Shown here: positions 35,062 through 47,788 of the stretch, in pieces
Position numbering within the stretch: position 1 is the first letter of the stretch
Layout: the number at the start of each line of letters is the position of its first letter
From: Pontederia crassipes
Lineage: Eukaryota; Streptophyta; Magnoliopsida; Commelinales; Pontederiaceae
NCBI GenBank assembly: GCA_030549335.1
Contig: CM060188.1
Span: 43,179,696 to 43,243,695, forward strand
Reading direction: 5' to 3'
DNA: 64,000 nucleotides
Translations under genes and position numbers: made by a program
Notes under the pieces: model-generated
What the model saw: only the letters and a program-made list of their open reading frames with translations
Databases searched by the model: none
Told to the model about the DNA's origin: nothing

Positions 35062-38000
35062 ATGTCTGTGGCAGATTACCACACCCAGTTCATCCAACTG
35101 GAACAATATTGCCCGATGCCATTTGAAGGACGTATTCGGGCTAACAGATTCATTAATGGACTACAGCAGGCACTGAAGACTGAAGTCCTGTCTGGGGATT
35201 GTGAAGATCTAGAGAAGGCTGTGAGGTTAGCCACACGTATGGAAAAGGATCAAGCTGAACGCAAGGCCAAAGCTCCAGCCAGAGCAATAGAGCCGCCCAG
35301 GCCTCGAACGGATGATCATCGGCCATTTAGGAGGAACGACCGCCGCGATCGTCGTTACAGGCCATACCAGCAGAGAGAAGCCCCAAGACAGGCTCAAGCT
35401 CAACCACGGCCTGCGCCAATGCAAGCACAGCCACTGAGACAACTGCCACCGCCACCACGTCAGCCACAAGTGCCACAGAAGCCTTTATGCCCTCACTGTG
35501 GCCGTCACCATGATGGAGAGTGTCGTAGGCTGAGCGGCGCATGCATTCAGTGTGGACAGTTCGGACATTTCATCCGAAATTGCCCACAGGCTGCCAGAGG
35601 AGGCCGAGACAATCGAGCAGCAGGAGGTACACATCCCGTTGTGCAAGGTCGTGTGCACAATCTGGAAGCTGATGCAGCCCAAAATGATAATGATGTCATT
35701 AGAGGTACCCTCCCGATCGCCAACTTGTCTGCTACTATTTTATTTGATTCTGGGGCTACACACTCGTTTATTTCAGAGTCGTGTGCCCAAACTCTTAGTC
35801 TACCTCAGAAGAAGATGCCCCATGCTATGCGTGTAAGTACACCTATGGGAACTCTCCATGCTGCCAAGTACATCCCGAATGTACCTGTCAATGTAGACAA
35901 GAAAAATTTTTCTGCAGACCTCATAGTCATCCCCATGGTGGATTATGACGTCATTTTGGGGATGGACTGGCTTTCATATCATGATGCAACCTTGCAATGC
36001 AAACAGAAGAAGATCGTTATAGGGACGCAAGGCAAGCCCAAGGCAGTGATCAGAGGCACTCCATCAACAAAGAACAAAGTCATTGTCTCAGCGATCAAGG
36101 CACAGAAGCTATTGCAGAAAGGATGTTGTGGGTACTTGGCTAGTGTGGTCAAGACGGATGCACTTGTCACTGAGCTTCAACAAATAGATGTGGTGCGGGA
36201 GTTCCCAGATGTGTTTCCTGAGGACACATCCGGATTACCACCGAAACGGGAAATCGACTTTAAAATAGAGCTCCTCCCTGGGACTGCACCCATCTCTAAA
36301 GCACCATACCGTATGGCACCTGCTGAAATGCAGGAACTGAAGAAGCAGATACAGGAGCTACTGGACAAGGGATTTATCAGACCAAGCGTCTCACCCTGGG
36401 GCGCACCGGTCTTGTTTGTCAAGAAAAAGGACGGCTCCCTGCGGCTCTGCATTGACTATAGAATGCTCAATAAAGTGACAGTGAAGAATAAGTACCCCCT
36501 GCCTCGGATAGATGACCTTTTCGATCAACTGTCAAAAGCATCAGTGTTCTCTAAGATAGACTTACGTAGTGGCTACCACCAGCTGAGAGTGGCAGAGGAG
36601 GACATACCGAAAACCGCTTTTCGATCAAGATATGGCCACTACGAGTTCTTGGTCATGCCATTTGGACTGACGAACGCTCCTGCCGCGTTCATGGATTTAA
36701 TGAACAGGGTCTTTCGACCATATTTAGACCAGTTTATCATAGTGTTTGTGGATGACATTCTGATCTATTCTTCCAGTCCAGAGCAACACCGAGAGCATCT
36801 CAGGATAGTATTGGAGATCCTAAGACAACACAAGCTTTATGGCAAGCTTTCAAAATGTGAATTCTGGCTGAAGGAGATCATGTTCTTGGGACACATAGTC
36901 TCCAAGAAGGGCATTGCAGTAGACCCCGCAAAAGTGGAAGCGGTGACGAATTGGACTAGGCCGAAGAATGCTTCTGAGATTCGCAGCTTCCTTGGTTTAG
37001 CAGGTTATTACAGGAGGTTTATCCGAGACTTTTCTAAGATTGCTGCACCCCTCACAAATCTCACAAAGAAGGCGGAAAAATTTATCTGGACAGACAAATG
37101 TGAGCAAAGCTTTCAGACTCTAAAGGACCGTCTGACTTCGGCACCGATTCTCACTATACCGACAGGCAGTGGAGGTTTCGTGGTCTACAGTGATGCGTGT
37201 GGAACAGGATTGGGTTGTGTCCTGATGCAACATGGCAAAGTAGTGGCTTATGCTTCACGGCAACTAAAGAAGCATGAGGTCAATTACCCCACACATGACT
37301 TAGAATTGGCGGCTGTGGTCTTTGCTCTGAAGATCTGGAGGCACTATTTGTATGGAGAGACATTCGAGATCTTCACTGACCACAAGAGTCTCAAGTACAT
37401 CTTCGATCAGAGGGATCTTAACATGAGGCAACGACGATGGCTTGAGCTCCTCAAGGATTATGAATTTGCTATCAATTACCATCCGGGTAAAGCAAATTCA
37501 GTCGCCGATGCATTAAGCAGGAAGTGGGAAGGCTCGCTAGCTTATATGAGGCTACGCGAGTACGAGATGCTGGAAGAAATTGAGCAATGGTGCCCCAAGC
37601 TGGGAACAAATGGAGCTTTATGGATGATGCATCAGATGAAGCCCAGCTTAATTGACAGGATCATAACAGCTCAGAAAGTAGATCCTGAATATCAGAAGGT
37701 TTTGAAGAGGTGCCAGAATGAACCAACAGATTTTCAGATCTCTGCAGATGGAGGGATTAGATATCGGGACAGGTTGTGGATTCCCCCTGACGCTGATGTC
37801 CGACGAGAGGTACTGGATGAGTGCCACAAGTCGGAGTTCGCCATCCACCCCGGTAGCACCAAGATGTATAAGGATGTACAACGCAGCTACTGGTGGCCGG
37901 ACATGAAAAGAGAGATAGCAGAATATGTATCCCGATGTCTGGTGTGTCAACAAGTCAAGATCGAACATCAGCGGCCATATGGCAAGTTGAAGCCTTTGGA

Positions 38001-39093
38001 AATCCCACAATGGAAGTGGGATAAGATCACTATGGATTTCGTATCCAACTTGCCTAAGACTAAGAAGGGTCATGATGCCATATGGGTAGTCGTGGATCAT
38101 TTCACAAAGGCAGCACACTTTATTCCAATCCGATGGAAGCAATCAGTGGAGAGTCTGCTAGACTTATATGTGAGAGAAGTGGTCAAACTCCATGGGATCC
38201 CAGAGTCCATAGTGTCTGATCGAGACCCCAGATTCACTGCCAGATTCTGGAGGAGCATGCAGGAAGCCTTTGGTACAAGGCTCAACTTCAGTACAACTTT
38301 CCACCCTCAGACAGATGGGCAGTCTGAGAGGACCATCCAGACACTAGAGGATATGTTAAGGGCCTGTGCACTAGATTGGCAGGGTAGCTGGGATGAGCAC
38401 ATTCATCTGATTGAGTTTGCTTATAACAACAGCTACCATTCTAGTATTGGTATGGCACCATTTGAAGCCCTGTATGGACGACCTTGCCGTTCACCTGCCC
38501 ACTGGAGTGAAGTAGGCGAGGAAAAGATCATGAGTAAGGAAGAAGTGAAAGAAGCAGTGGAATATGCTGAAAAGATAGAATTGATTAAGCAAAGGATGAA
38601 AACTGCTCAAGGAAGGCAAAAGAGTTATGCTGACAAAGGCAGACGAGAGCAGATCTTTCAAGCTGGAGACCAAGTTCTTCTGAAGGTATCTCCCATGAAA
38701 AGAGTCATGAGATTCAGTAAGCGAGGAAAGCTCAGTCCTCGCTATGTAGGCCCATTTGAGATACTCGAGCTGGTAGGCGAGGCAGCATGCAGATTGGCTC
38801 TACCCCCATCTTATGGGAGAGTGCACAATGTATTTCATGTATCCATGCTCAAGAAGTACAAGCACGATGCTGCAAATGTTCTAAGGATAGAGGAGCCAGA
38901 TATAGCTGCAGACTTGACCTTCGCTGAGTATCCAACACATATAGTGGATCGCAAAGTACAACGTCAGAAGAACAAGGATGTCCCCATGGTCAGAGTAGCT
39001 TGGCGTCACCATAGCGGAGATGACGCGACATGGGAGCTCGAATCGGAAATGCGCCAAGAATTTCCCCACCTTTTTGGTAAGACCTCTACTTAG
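35062..39093 (+). CDS. pol: Gag C-terminus and Pol polyprotein
   Basis: A 1343-codon frame continuing gag in frame after the TAA; the ATG at 35062 is just the first one after that stop. Residues 143-154 and 161-174 are CCHC zinc knuckles ([26 protein letters not shown]). Protease has DSGATHSF with Asp229. Reverse transcriptase has [28 protein letters not shown] and the active site FVDD (Asp564, Asp565). RNase H has Asp711 ([10 protein letters not shown]) and Asp773 (FTDHKS). Integrase has the HHCC finger from about His922 and a D,D(35)E triad at Asp992, Asp1053 and Glu1089. The end (VDRKVQ...VRVAWRHH...ATWELESEM) is a chromodomain-like module that in chromoviruses directs insertion to heterochromatin. 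No internal stop or frameshift, so enzymatically it looks intact. Confidence 0.97.
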   Translation: MSVADYHTQFIQLEQYCPMPFEGRIRANRFINGLQQALKTEVLSGDCEDLEKAVRLATRMEKDQAERKAKAPARAIEPPRPRTDDHRPFRRNDRRDRRYRPYQQREAPRQAQAQPRPAPMQAQPLRQLPPPPRQPQVPQKPLCPHCGRHHDGECRRLSGACIQCGQFGHFIRNCPQAARGGRDNRAAGGTHPVVQGRVHNLEADAAQNDNDVIRGTLPIANLSATILFDSGATHSFISESCAQTLSLPQKKMPHAMRVSTPMGTLHAAKYIPNVPVNVDKKNFSADLIVIPMVDYDVILGMDWLSYHDATLQCKQKKIVIGTQGKPKAVIRGTPSTKNKVIVSAIKAQKLLQKGCCGYLASVVKTDALVTELQQIDVVREFPDVFPEDTSGLPPKREIDFKIELLPGTAPISKAPYRMAPAEMQELKKQIQELLDKGFIRPSVSPWGAPVLFVKKKDGSLRLCIDYRMLNKVTVKNKYPLPRIDDLFDQLSKASVFSKIDLRSGYHQLRVAEEDIPKTAFRSRYGHYEFLVMPFGLTNAPAAFMDLMNRVFRPYLDQFIIVFVDDILIYSSSPEQHREHLRIVLEILRQHKLYGKLSKCEFWLKEIMFLGHIVSKKGIAVDPAKVEAVTNWTRPKNASEIRSFLGLAGYYRRFIRDFSKIAAPLTNLTKKAEKFIWTDKCEQSFQTLKDRLTSAPILTIPTGSGGFVVYSDACGTGLGCVLMQHGKVVAYASRQLKKHEVNYPTHDLELAAVVFALKIWRHYLYGETFEIFTDHKSLKYIFDQRDLNMRQRRWLELLKDYEFAINYHPGKANSVADALSRKWEGSLAYMRLREYEMLEEIEQWCPKLGTNGALWMMHQMKPSLIDRIITAQKVDPEYQKVLKRCQNEPTDFQISADGGIRYRDRLWIPPDADVRREVLDECHKSEFAIHPGSTKMYKDVQRSYWWPDMKREIAEYVSRCLVCQQVKIEHQRPYGKLKPLEIPQWKWDKITMDFVSNLPKTKKGHDAIWVVVDHFTKAAHFIPIRWKQSVESLLDLYVREVVKLHGIPESIVSDRDPRFTARFWRSMQEAFGTRLNFSTTFHPQTDGQSERTIQTLEDMLRACALDWQGSWDEHIHLIEFAYNNSYHSSIGMAPFEALYGRPCRSPAHWSEVGEEKIMSKEEVKEAVEYAEKIELIKQRMKTAQGRQKSYADKGRREQIFQAGDQVLLKVSPMKRVMRFSKRGKLSPRYVGPFEILELVGEAACRLALPPSYGRVHNVFHVSMLKKYKHDAANVLRIEEPDIAADLTFAEYPTHIVDRKVQRQKNKDVPMVRVAWRHHSGDDATWELESEMRQEFPHLFGKTST

Positions 39094-39121
39094 TGCAAAA
39101 TTCGAGGACGAATTTTCTTTT

Positions 39122-39134
39122 AAGGGGGTAAGAA
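39122..39134 (+). other. Polypurine tract
   Basis: AAGGGGGTAAGAA directly precedes the 3' LTR start at 39135. It is the expected primer for plus-strand DNA synthesis. Confidence 0.85.
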
Positions 39135-41291
39135 TGTAACAACCAGCAAAAGATAAAAAAAAAATGAAGATAATATAACGTGATGGATAACACTGCTGGG
39201 GGATAAAGTTCAATGCAACTCAAAGTTGGAAAAGAAAAAGAGATAAAATCTGATTTCATTATATATATAGAATCAGATTTATGCATTAAACTCGACGACC
39301 TCTTTTCTTTTTCTTTTCTCCCCGTGCTGTTGTTCGTGCGCAACAAGAGCAGAATTTCTCACGCCTTTGCTGGAATTCTGCAGAAGGTGGCCGAGAGAAA
39401 ATTAGGGAAGAAAACAGGGGACGCGGCCGTTGATCGTGAATAGAGGTGGGTGAATCGAAATCACCTTGCATGGCCTCTGAATTATCTTAATTCATGCCCG
39501 AATCGTTATGAAAAGAATATGAATATGATCCAAGTTATTGTTTGATTTCTTGAATTCTTTGATTGGTTGATTGTTGCATGCATAGTTATTTTCTGTTTGT
39601 TATATTTCTGGATTATTGATTGCTAAGGTATAAGATGTAGAGGGGATTTCGGTTTCGGTCTTATAACGCAAGTTAATTTCTAGAAGTATTACGGCCGTAA
39701 AAATGGTTTGGCCGTAATTTTCTTACGGTCGAGAAAAGGTTTGGCCGTAAAAATGGTTTGGCCGTAAAGAGGTAGAGGATTTCGGCCGTAAAGGAGAAAA
39801 AAAAAATAATGGAGATGAGTTTTACGGCCGAGAAGTTCGGAGAGAGAAAAGGGGTGAATTCTTACGGCCGTAATGCAATAGAGGTGAATTTTTTTTTACG
39901 GCCGTAAGGATTGGCCGTAAGAAGAAAAAAAAAAGGAAAAAGGGATGAAGCTTACGGCCGTAATGCAAAAGAGGAAAACGTTACGGCCGTAAGGAAAGGA
40001 TGGAGAGAGAAGGAGATGGATTGGCCGTAAGGGTGAATTTTTACGGCCGAAATAGAAAAAAAAAATAGGGTTCTTCGGCCGTAACGAAATAGGCCGTAAC
40101 GTATGGGCGTAACAGGTGATGGCCGTAACGAAATAAGAGTTGAATTATTACGGCCGAAGTAGAAAAGAAAATAGGGTTTTTACGGCCGTAACGTAATAAA
40201 GGTTAATTTTTACGGCCGTAACGTAACAAAGGTTAATTTTTACGGCCGAAAAATGAAAGGACTCTCGGGCGTAAAATCCAAAGAATTAGGGTTTTACGGC
40301 CGTAAGGTGGAGGAGATTCTTTGGGCATAAAATCCAGCAAAAAATTCACCTATTAATCTCTCTTTATTTTTATATGAATATTATTAATTTCTTTATAATT
40401 CCAACATGAACTCTTTGTCTTGATTTACCTCATACCGATCATATCTCCTTCATCACATGATACAAAGAATGAAAAGATAATAAAAGTGATTAATAAGTTC
40501 AGATGAAAGATTAATGATGGGTTGCCAGTCCAAGCCAAGTGCATCAAGATAAGGGTCGCTCCCTTGGTCATGGTTTGATCACCCATTGACCCGCACAAGG
40601 CCGTATCGTTTGCTGGGCATACCCCAAGAATTAAAGGCACCTCAAAGTCACCCTGATTGTTAATTAATAACCAAGATCGACAAGCATGTTCAAGTTCAAG
40701 TTCAAGTTCAAGTCAAGTCAAGTATGTCATGATTCCAAGTTTATTATGTACTATTGATCCTCATGATTCATGATATCGCTGATCTTATCCTTATTATGAT
40801 CCATGATACTTACATGTTACCTTTCATGCTCAAGTTAAGCCTGCTTAATTATCGCTGATTATTATATTCATGTCATGCATTGTATATCATGTGGTTCCCC
40901 ACTAGGCTGTAAAGCTTACGGGAGGACCTCCTCCCCTGTGTCTGATTTCCACAGGACCAGGTCAGTAGCGTGGTGGAGTAGGCGTGTGGTGATGAGGCTC
41001 TGGCGATAGGACAACACATGAACCATATGGCTTTTAGAGTGTTATTCAGTTTTCAGTTACCTTCCGCAATTCAAATTCATGATGTAGAATCCAGTTTATC
41101 TCTTAGTAATGACATAGTTACTTTTAGACTTCCGCAACTAAAGTTATAATTTATCTTTATTTATTTTCTTCCGCTGACGTGTCTTGGTTCTTGACTGAGA
41201 TATGGTCAATATTATGGTCAAGTTATAGCATGCCGTAGCGTCTCCAAGTTGATCTTCGCCACGTGGCGGGGGTAGATTTGGGGGCGTTACA
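39135..41291 (+). repeat. 3' LTR
   Basis: 2157 bp, TG...CA ends, followed by the TCGAA target duplication. Nearly identical to the 5' LTR. Differences I can see include CCCGACG/CTCGACG, CTACAG/CTGCAG, TTTGTAG/TTTCTAG, CATAGGG/CATATGG, GTCTCGG/GTCTTGG and single-base changes in A or T runs. Confidence 0.97.
39689..40305. repeat. TTACGGCCGTAA palindrome array (3' LTR)
   Basis: The same roughly 23 units as in the 5' LTR. Only one substitution (GTAATAC/GTAATGC) and a few homopolymer indels distinguish the two arrays. Confidence 0.97.
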
Positions 41292-42419
41292 TCGAATTTG
41301 AAAAGTCGGAGAAGTGATTTTCAAAAAATCAAATTCGCACGCGCAATCCGAAATTTGAGTGCCGAAGTTGTTGAGACAAATGCAATGGCTATTCAATGTT
41401 CAACACATTTAAAAAGTGAAAACCACTTGTTCTAGAAAAAATGACCATTTTAAAGGTTAGCGACTACAAAGGATGCTTTATGTTCAATTAAAGGCAACTT
41501 TTGTGCATTTAAAAAGTCTTTTGTGCTTAAACATGCAAAGTAATACTTTTCTTCTCTCTTATTCTCTATTGTGATAAAAGAAATTTTATGATGTGTTAGA
41601 ACAAAATCATTTTTGTGGCTACATGCACATGATTTTATTTTAAAAAGCTGGATTTATCCAATACAATAGTTTGAGTCTTAGCAACGGGGTTGAAAACAAG
41701 TAGATTGTCTGCGCTTAAGGAGGTCTCAATTTTGAAACTTATCGTATGTAGAATATTTTTGAGTCTCCTCTATCATAATCAGACATACGAATCGAGATGA
41801 TACAGATTAATCGGGGTGATAATGAATTATGATTTTTATCCGACCGCTCCAAATACTGTGGTGGCAACAAAAAAGAAAAAGAGATTGTCTTTGGAAACCC
41901 CTTGTACCATATCAACAACTACCTTCTACCATATCAGAAAGCATTCAGTCCTCTGCCTCCCCAATTTGGAAGGATATGCTCCCATTGACGAAAAGAAGCA
42001 GTTGGCCAGTTCTCATTGCATTGGCTTTTGCTATTTTTACAAAGTCTAATCTTCTTTGAACATGTATGCTATAATGCTTTATTTTTTTCTATTATCATTG
42101 ATGATCTCTAAAGTCTAAACTATTATTAAAAATAGATATGGAAAAAAAATAAAGAAAAGTATGTTTAAGTGGTGGTTGAAAAAGCAGACTGTTTGCTTGT
42201 ACATTTAATAAAAAAAAATCCTGAACGAGTGATCATAGGCATTTGCATGCAGCATCTTGCCATATGCTGTCGCAGAAGGTTGTCATAATTTGCTTCAATG
42301 AACGTGTGGCGGGCCCTACAATGGTGTATCAACATTTTCCTGATTTCACCCCGTGGAGGCATCCAATGATCATGGCCTCCGCAGTCATTTGGGCTACGTG
42401 ACTTCAGCACAGCCCTACT

Positions 42420-42545
42420 ATTTTTGGAGGTGGGTTGTCTCGATTAGTAGTAAAGTTGAATTTTAAGTATTCGTCGAGTGCTAATAGTCTCATGTTCGAG
42501 TTTTAGAATCATTATCGTGATTACATAATAAATTATTTCATCTTT
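42420..42545 (+). mobile_element. Possible tRNA-derived SINE fragment
   Basis: A-box-like TCGATTAGTAGTAAAG followed by a B-box-like TGTTCGAGTTT about 60 bases on. Boundaries and duplication not found. Confidence 0.3.
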
Positions 42546-42749
42546 TCAATTTCGAATTAATTAAGTACTAGTAACATCGGACATCGGAAATCTTTCGTAA
42601 ACTTGAGCCGACATAAAAAAAAGATGTATATCATACTTCTTTTTTGTTGACTTATTGATCAATTTAATGTTCGGACAGAAATGATGTGAATAAATTCTGA
42701 TCAAAACTATGATCCTACAAATTTAACATGATGTTACTAGCAATAAAAG

Positions 42750-42752
<3 letters not shown>

Positions 42753-42803
<51 letters not shown>
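42753..42803. repeat. TA microsatellite
   Basis: About 25 uninterrupted TA units. Confidence 0.97.
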
Positions 42804-42805
<2 letters not shown>

Positions 42806-43088
42806 CCTACTTTCTTTATGCGAGTGAGAGAGGAGATGACTTCTTTTTGGGGAGTGAGTGAGTAGAAGGATGGTGGATTGTGGATTAATTTCCACATCCA
42901 CTTTGCTTCTTTTGTTTTGTTTTATACAACACTCAGTAACTTTAAAGAAGTATTCCTGACCTTGAAAAAGGATTCCTGATCATTTGAGGATTCAGCATGC
43001 ACTTAGATGTATATCCTGGCTTTAGGATTGTGGATCTTGAAAAAGGATTCCTGATCATGTGAGTGGATTGGGCACTTTAAAAGACCTT

Positions 43089-46000
43089 ATAAAATGGGCA
43101 TCCCCCCATTTTACTGTGCCCGTCCGATCTCGATCGGACGGACGCAGATGAAGATCCCGATTTAGGGTCAAAACTCGGGATCTGCTTCCTTCGGTCCGAA
43201 CACCGATGCGTGAACCGAAGCAGACGTGAATCAGTTTTTGGCCGAGAATAAAAGGGGCGTTGCAATGAAAAATCGCACCCTTTACTCTAATTTTTTCACC
43301 GCTCTCCTCTCTCGCTCTCGCTTCTCTCCTCTCTTGCTCGAAGACTCGCACCGGCAAAAACCCCGACGACGTCCGCCCGACCGGCCGACCGCGAGTAGAT
43401 CTGCGCGACCGACCGTTGTCGACTTCGACCACGACAAATCCGCGACCATGATCGGCCTCGAGCAGATCTGCGCGACTTCGACCGCCGGCCGACCAAATCC
43501 GCGCCGGCCGACCAGATCCGTGCGGCCTCGAGCAGATCTGCGCGACTTCGATTGCCGGCCGACCAGATCCGCGCCGGCCTCGAGCAGATCTACGCGGCCT
43601 CGAGCAGATCTGCGCGACTTCGACCATCGGCTGACCAGATCTGCTCAAGGCCGAACAGTCCCGGGCGACATTTGCCTCTTCTTCATCCACGACTCCGCCG
43701 CCCTCAGGATGCTCTCAATCTCACGCACCGCCGCCGACCGTTCGACCTCTCGCCTTCTACCGTCTCGCAGAGCCGACGCGCGATCCGGCCACCCACGTCG
43801 ATCCGATCTCTGGCGCTTTCGTCAGATCTGCGTAGATCTACGACGCCGCTGACAGATCTGCGTAGATCCGCGATGCCGCCGACCTCCTTGCTCCTGGCCG
43901 CCGACAGATCCGCAGACCATTCGACCTCCAAGCTCCTTGCTCCTCACCGCCGATCTCGCGCCCTCCGTAGCCGAGCTCGCGCCCCACTGCCGCCGATGAC
44001 CTCACCCTCCACCGCCGCTGACCTCGCCCTTCGTTGACCTCGCCCTCCGCCACCGAGCTCCGCCGCCGATCTCGTCCCTCCCGCCCGCCGATCGAGCTCG
44101 CCCGCCGCCGCCGCCGCTGACCTCGCCCTCCGCCGCCGATCTCATCCCTCGCGATGTCGTCCCCGCCCGCCGACCGAGCTCGCCCGCCGTCCTCGAGCTC
44201 ATGCGCCCTGCCTCTGTCCCTCGCACACCCCGTTTAGTGCCGCCGACTCTCGCACACCCCGCCTCTGTCCGCCACCGCTACCCCTCGTCGTCGTCGGCTT
44301 GCCATCCCTGCCGCCGGAAACCCTCAGCACCCCTCGATGCCCTAATTTTTTTTGTCTAATTTGTGTAATCATAAGAGTGTCAATTGCAATTTGGAATTGT
44401 AATGTTGTAATTGTTAATTTTGAGTTGTAATGCAAGGTTGTTTGTGTTGCAATCTAGAGTGGAGAGATGCTTGTGTTGCAATCTAGAATGGAGAGCATGA
44501 AAAAGTGGGATGATGTTTCAAAAGTCATTGATTTTTATCATCCGTGAGTAGCGTCGTCTTTTGAGTAGCGCCGATCGCTCTTTCTGTTGAGATTGAATTG
44601 TAAAACGATATTGTATTGGATTGATATTCTGATGCTCGTTCCGAAGACAATAACATTTCAACTTTCATACTGCATTTCCCAATTTCATTTCTAATGCACA
44701 ATTAACATCTCAATTTCACTAACATTCTTCATTCACAATTCACAACAAAATTCATTGAAATACAATTTCATTCTACCTCAAAAGTTCATACGATCGACTC
44801 TAAACACTTGAGGTTGGAATAAACTTTACAAATTTCTGCAAACATTATTGTTAGACTTGTGGCAATAAAAAATTCATATCATAAGTAATATTACAAACTC
44901 AAATTGAAAAACATTACAAGTCGAAAACAGCTCCAAGATTACACGATTACACAATTAAAATTACACAATTATCAATTACAAATGAAATCGTCGACGTGCG
45001 ATGTCGAGATCAGTCAGCGAGCGACGTCAGCGGCAGAGTCGTATCGTGGGCGGTGGGGCGGGCGAGGTCGGCGGGCGAGGTCGGCGGCGGAGGGTGAGGT
45101 CGGCGGCGGTGGGCGAGGTCGAGGATTGAGGGCGGCCGGGCGCGTGAGCTCGACGATGGTCGAGGTAGGCGAGACTGTGACGGCAGGGGGAGGGAGCTGC
45201 GGCGGCGTGCGTCAGAGCGGCGGAGGCGGCGGAGGGGGGCGAGAGCGGCGGCCGCCGCTGTCACCGAGGTCAACGGCGACGGAGGGCGAGGTCAGCGGCA
45301 ACGGCGGGGCCCGAGCTCGGTTGCCGAGGGCGCGAGATCGGCAGCGAGGAGCGAGGAGGTCGGCGGCGAGGAGCGAGGAGGTCGAACGGTCTGCAGATCT
45401 GTCGACAACCAGGAGCGAGGAGGACAGCGGCATCACGGATCTGCGCAGATCTGTCGATGGCGTCGCAGATCTGCACAGATCTGATGGAAGCGGCGGAGGT
45501 CGGATCGGCGTGGGTGGTCCGGATCGCGCGTCAGCTCGGCGAGACGGCGGAAGGCGAGAGGTCGAACGTCGTTGGCGGCGGCGGTGCGCGAGATCGACGG
45601 CGGACGGCGAGAGGTCGGACGACGGCGGCTAATCTCTACTAGCGGAGGTCTCGAGAGCATCCCGAGGGCGACAGAGTCATGGATGAAGAAGAGGGCAAAT
45701 GTCGTCCGGGGGCGAGCGGCGAAGGCGTGATCAACTAAAAAGTCGTACAGATCTGCTCGAGGCTGCGCGGATGTGGTCGTCCGGCGGTCGAAGTCACGTA
45801 GATCTACTCGAGGCCGATCGTGATCGCGGATTTGTCATGGTCGAAGTCGACGATGGTCGATCGCGCAGATCTACTCACGACCGGCCGATCGGGCGGACGT
45901 CGTCGGGGTTTTCGTCGGCGCGCATCTTCGAGCGAGAGAGTGAAGGAGAGAAGCGAGAGCGAGAGAGGAGAGTGGTGAAAAAATTAGAATAAAGGGTGCG

Positions 46001-46193
46001 ATTTTTCACTGCAACACCCCTTTTATTCTCGGCCAAAAATCAGTTCACGCATCAGTTTTCGGACTGAAGGAAGCGGATCCCGATTTTCGACCCTAAACCG
46101 GGATCTTCATCTGCGTCCATCCGATCGGGATTGGAGGGGCGCAGTAAAATGGGGGACAGTCCCCCATTTTAAATGGGGGGACGCCCATTTTAT
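43089..46193. mobile_element. Long-inverted-repeat element (foldback or Mutator-like)
   Basis: Ends are inverted copies: ATAAAATGGGCATCCCCCC at 43089 and its near complement ending 46193. The inverted arms run about 1.1 kb each (43089 to about 44230, and about 45030 to 46193). They share the GAATAAAAGG box, the CT-rich stretch and long GC-rich tracts built on AGATCTGCGCGA, CCGACCAGATCCGCG and CGCCGACCTCC units. The middle (about 44230-45030) is less GC-rich and has no transposase. The right arm has an extra copy of the GGGGGACAGTCCCCC palindrome. I could not find an identical 9-bp flank, so Mutator membership is inferred only from arm length. The many 60-240-codon Arg/Ala-rich frames here reflect repeat composition. 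Confidence 0.82.
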
Positions 46194-47099
46194 CCTTTTG
46201 CTTAACCATAAAGAATATTTAATCTTAAAAGTTTCTTTTATTTTTTTCTTGGATAGCAAGACCCATTTCTGCAAATGCTAAAAGGTTTAATGCACAATAA
46301 AGTTGGACTCTTATTTGTTTGAGATCCAATAAGAAATTTTGTGGCCCGGTTTTTGCCATTTGAAGGTGCAGCAATGTGGAAGTTGCTTGTTGAAAGCTGG
46401 GCCAAGTTTGTTGAGTTCAAGAAGACTTTAGGTAGGCTCATTTTTCATTCTATAAACTTATCGTATTGTGAATTTGTAAAGTTTATGTACTAAGTAAATT
46501 TGTTTATAAAATAAAATAATCAATATGCGTTCACAATTATGCACTTATATAAGATCCATAAATGTAAAAATAACTAATATATTACACTGGTATAATAAAA
46601 ATACGAAGTAATAGAAATTAGAACTTCGCTCTTTTCCATTAGCATTTTAGCTGGATGAACATTTTCCTGATCATGTTAGGATTGGGCATTTTAAGGAAAA
46701 TTTTGCTTAAGCATGCAGCATAATATAGCTTAATGAACCTACAAATGTTTCTTCTAGTTTTCTTGGATACCAAGATCTAGTGCCCAATGTTATTAAAATC
46801 GGATCGGTCACCGACCGAACGACCAATTGGGTCGTGGTTGGATACCAAGATCTAGTGAGTGGTGCCTGCAAATGACAAAATAGCTTAATGCACCATAAAA
46901 TTGGAAAGAAAGTCTCTCTAGCCTCTAGGGAAATAAAGCTGTGAAGGAAACTTATAACCTGGAGTGGCTTATGATAGTGCTTGACCATACACCTGTATTT
47001 TAGACACATTTTGATAAAATGGATATGATCATATGCTTTCTGCAAAGGAGCTGGGTGCTATTTCCTGCTGAATGTTATTTGCCTGGGGACAGCATTTTT

Positions 47100-47788
47100 G
47101 ACGATATTTTTAGAATTGGACAGTTGATCAGACCGGACTCATTATTGGGTCGTGATTGAATCGGTTCAATTGAGTTCGACCAGATTGAATATTATTAAAA
47201 TAATATTATTTATAATAATTATAAGGATATAATATAAGTTATATGACATAATATATGAATATTGTACTAATAACCTATTGAAAATATTAAAAACTAATAT
47301 AACATAATTTTATTTATTAAAAATTTTAATAATGATAAATAATAATGATTAACATATAAATATAAATAGATTATTATTAATTTAGTATATATTATTTATT
47401 AATGATAGATGCTATATTAATAAATTTTATCCTAAATTATTCTTATTTCTTTTTTTTTTCTTTAACACTTTCCTTTTTATTTCTTTTATTTATGCGATTT
47501 AATAATTTTCCATTTTAATGTTAATTAATTTTGAATATTTATCTTTTTTATTTAAATTCCTATTTAATTTTATACATATCATACTCGCTTCTTTTTTATA
47601 TTCCTTTCCTTTTTTTCTTTTTTGACTTTCCTATTTTTTATTATTTTTTAATTTTATTTTTCAAAACTTGAATTGCCAGTTCAATCAGTTTTGGCCGGTT
47701 CAACATAAAAAATGATTTTAATATCAAATCGAATCATATTACAAGTCGATTTATGAACGATCGATCCGGTCCGATTTTGATAACATTG
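47100..47788. mobile_element. Small inverted-repeat element next to LPAT exon
   Basis: The right end (GGTCCGATTTTGATAACATTG, to 47788) is an inverted, diverged match to the left end near 47100 (TATTTTTAGAATTGGACAG). Inner flanks share GACCGGACTCATTATTGGG and related blocks; the centre is AT-rich. A 54-bp piece of the same family start (CAATGTTATTAAAATCGGAT) sits separately at 46783-46836. It abuts the LPAT exon at 47792 and has probably displaced the sequence upstream of it. Confidence 0.5.

Larger units (their letters stand above)
32099..41291 (+). mobile_element. Complete Ty3/Gypsy chromovirus (Tekay/Del-like)
   Basis: A full-length 9.2-kb LTR retrotransposon: 5-bp target duplication TCGAA (32094-32098 and 41292-41296), LTRs 32099-34252 and 39135-41291, primer-binding site at 34257, polypurine tract at 39122, and gag-protease-RT-RNase H-integrase order with a chromodomain-like C terminus. 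By eye the LTRs differ at about 14 to 16 substitutions plus a few homopolymer indels, under 1 percent, so the insertion is recent. Only one gross coding lesion is visible, a TAA in gag. Lineage assignment rests on the C-terminal motif and LTR length, not a tree. Confidence 0.97.
41292..43088. other. Intergenic sequence with possible old exon fragments
   Basis: No identified gene. Minus-strand 42410-42165 (81 codons, with HHCRARHTFIEANYDNLLRQ) and plus-strand 41816-42049 have more even base composition than the surrounding AT-rich DNA and may be decayed exons, but I recognise neither. There is a TA microsatellite at 42753-42803 and a roughly 75-bp direct repeat (CTTGAAAAAGGATTCCTGAT near 42962 and 43037). 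Confidence 0.35.

Noticed and set aside
34508..35106. Alternative frames inside gag on both strands
   Set aside because: Shadows of the gag frame, whose domain is clear.
43226..45992. Several 60-240-codon Arg/Ser/Ala-rich open frames on both strands
   Set aside because: They mirror each other because they lie in inverted GC-rich arms. Composition is repeat-driven and no domain is visible.
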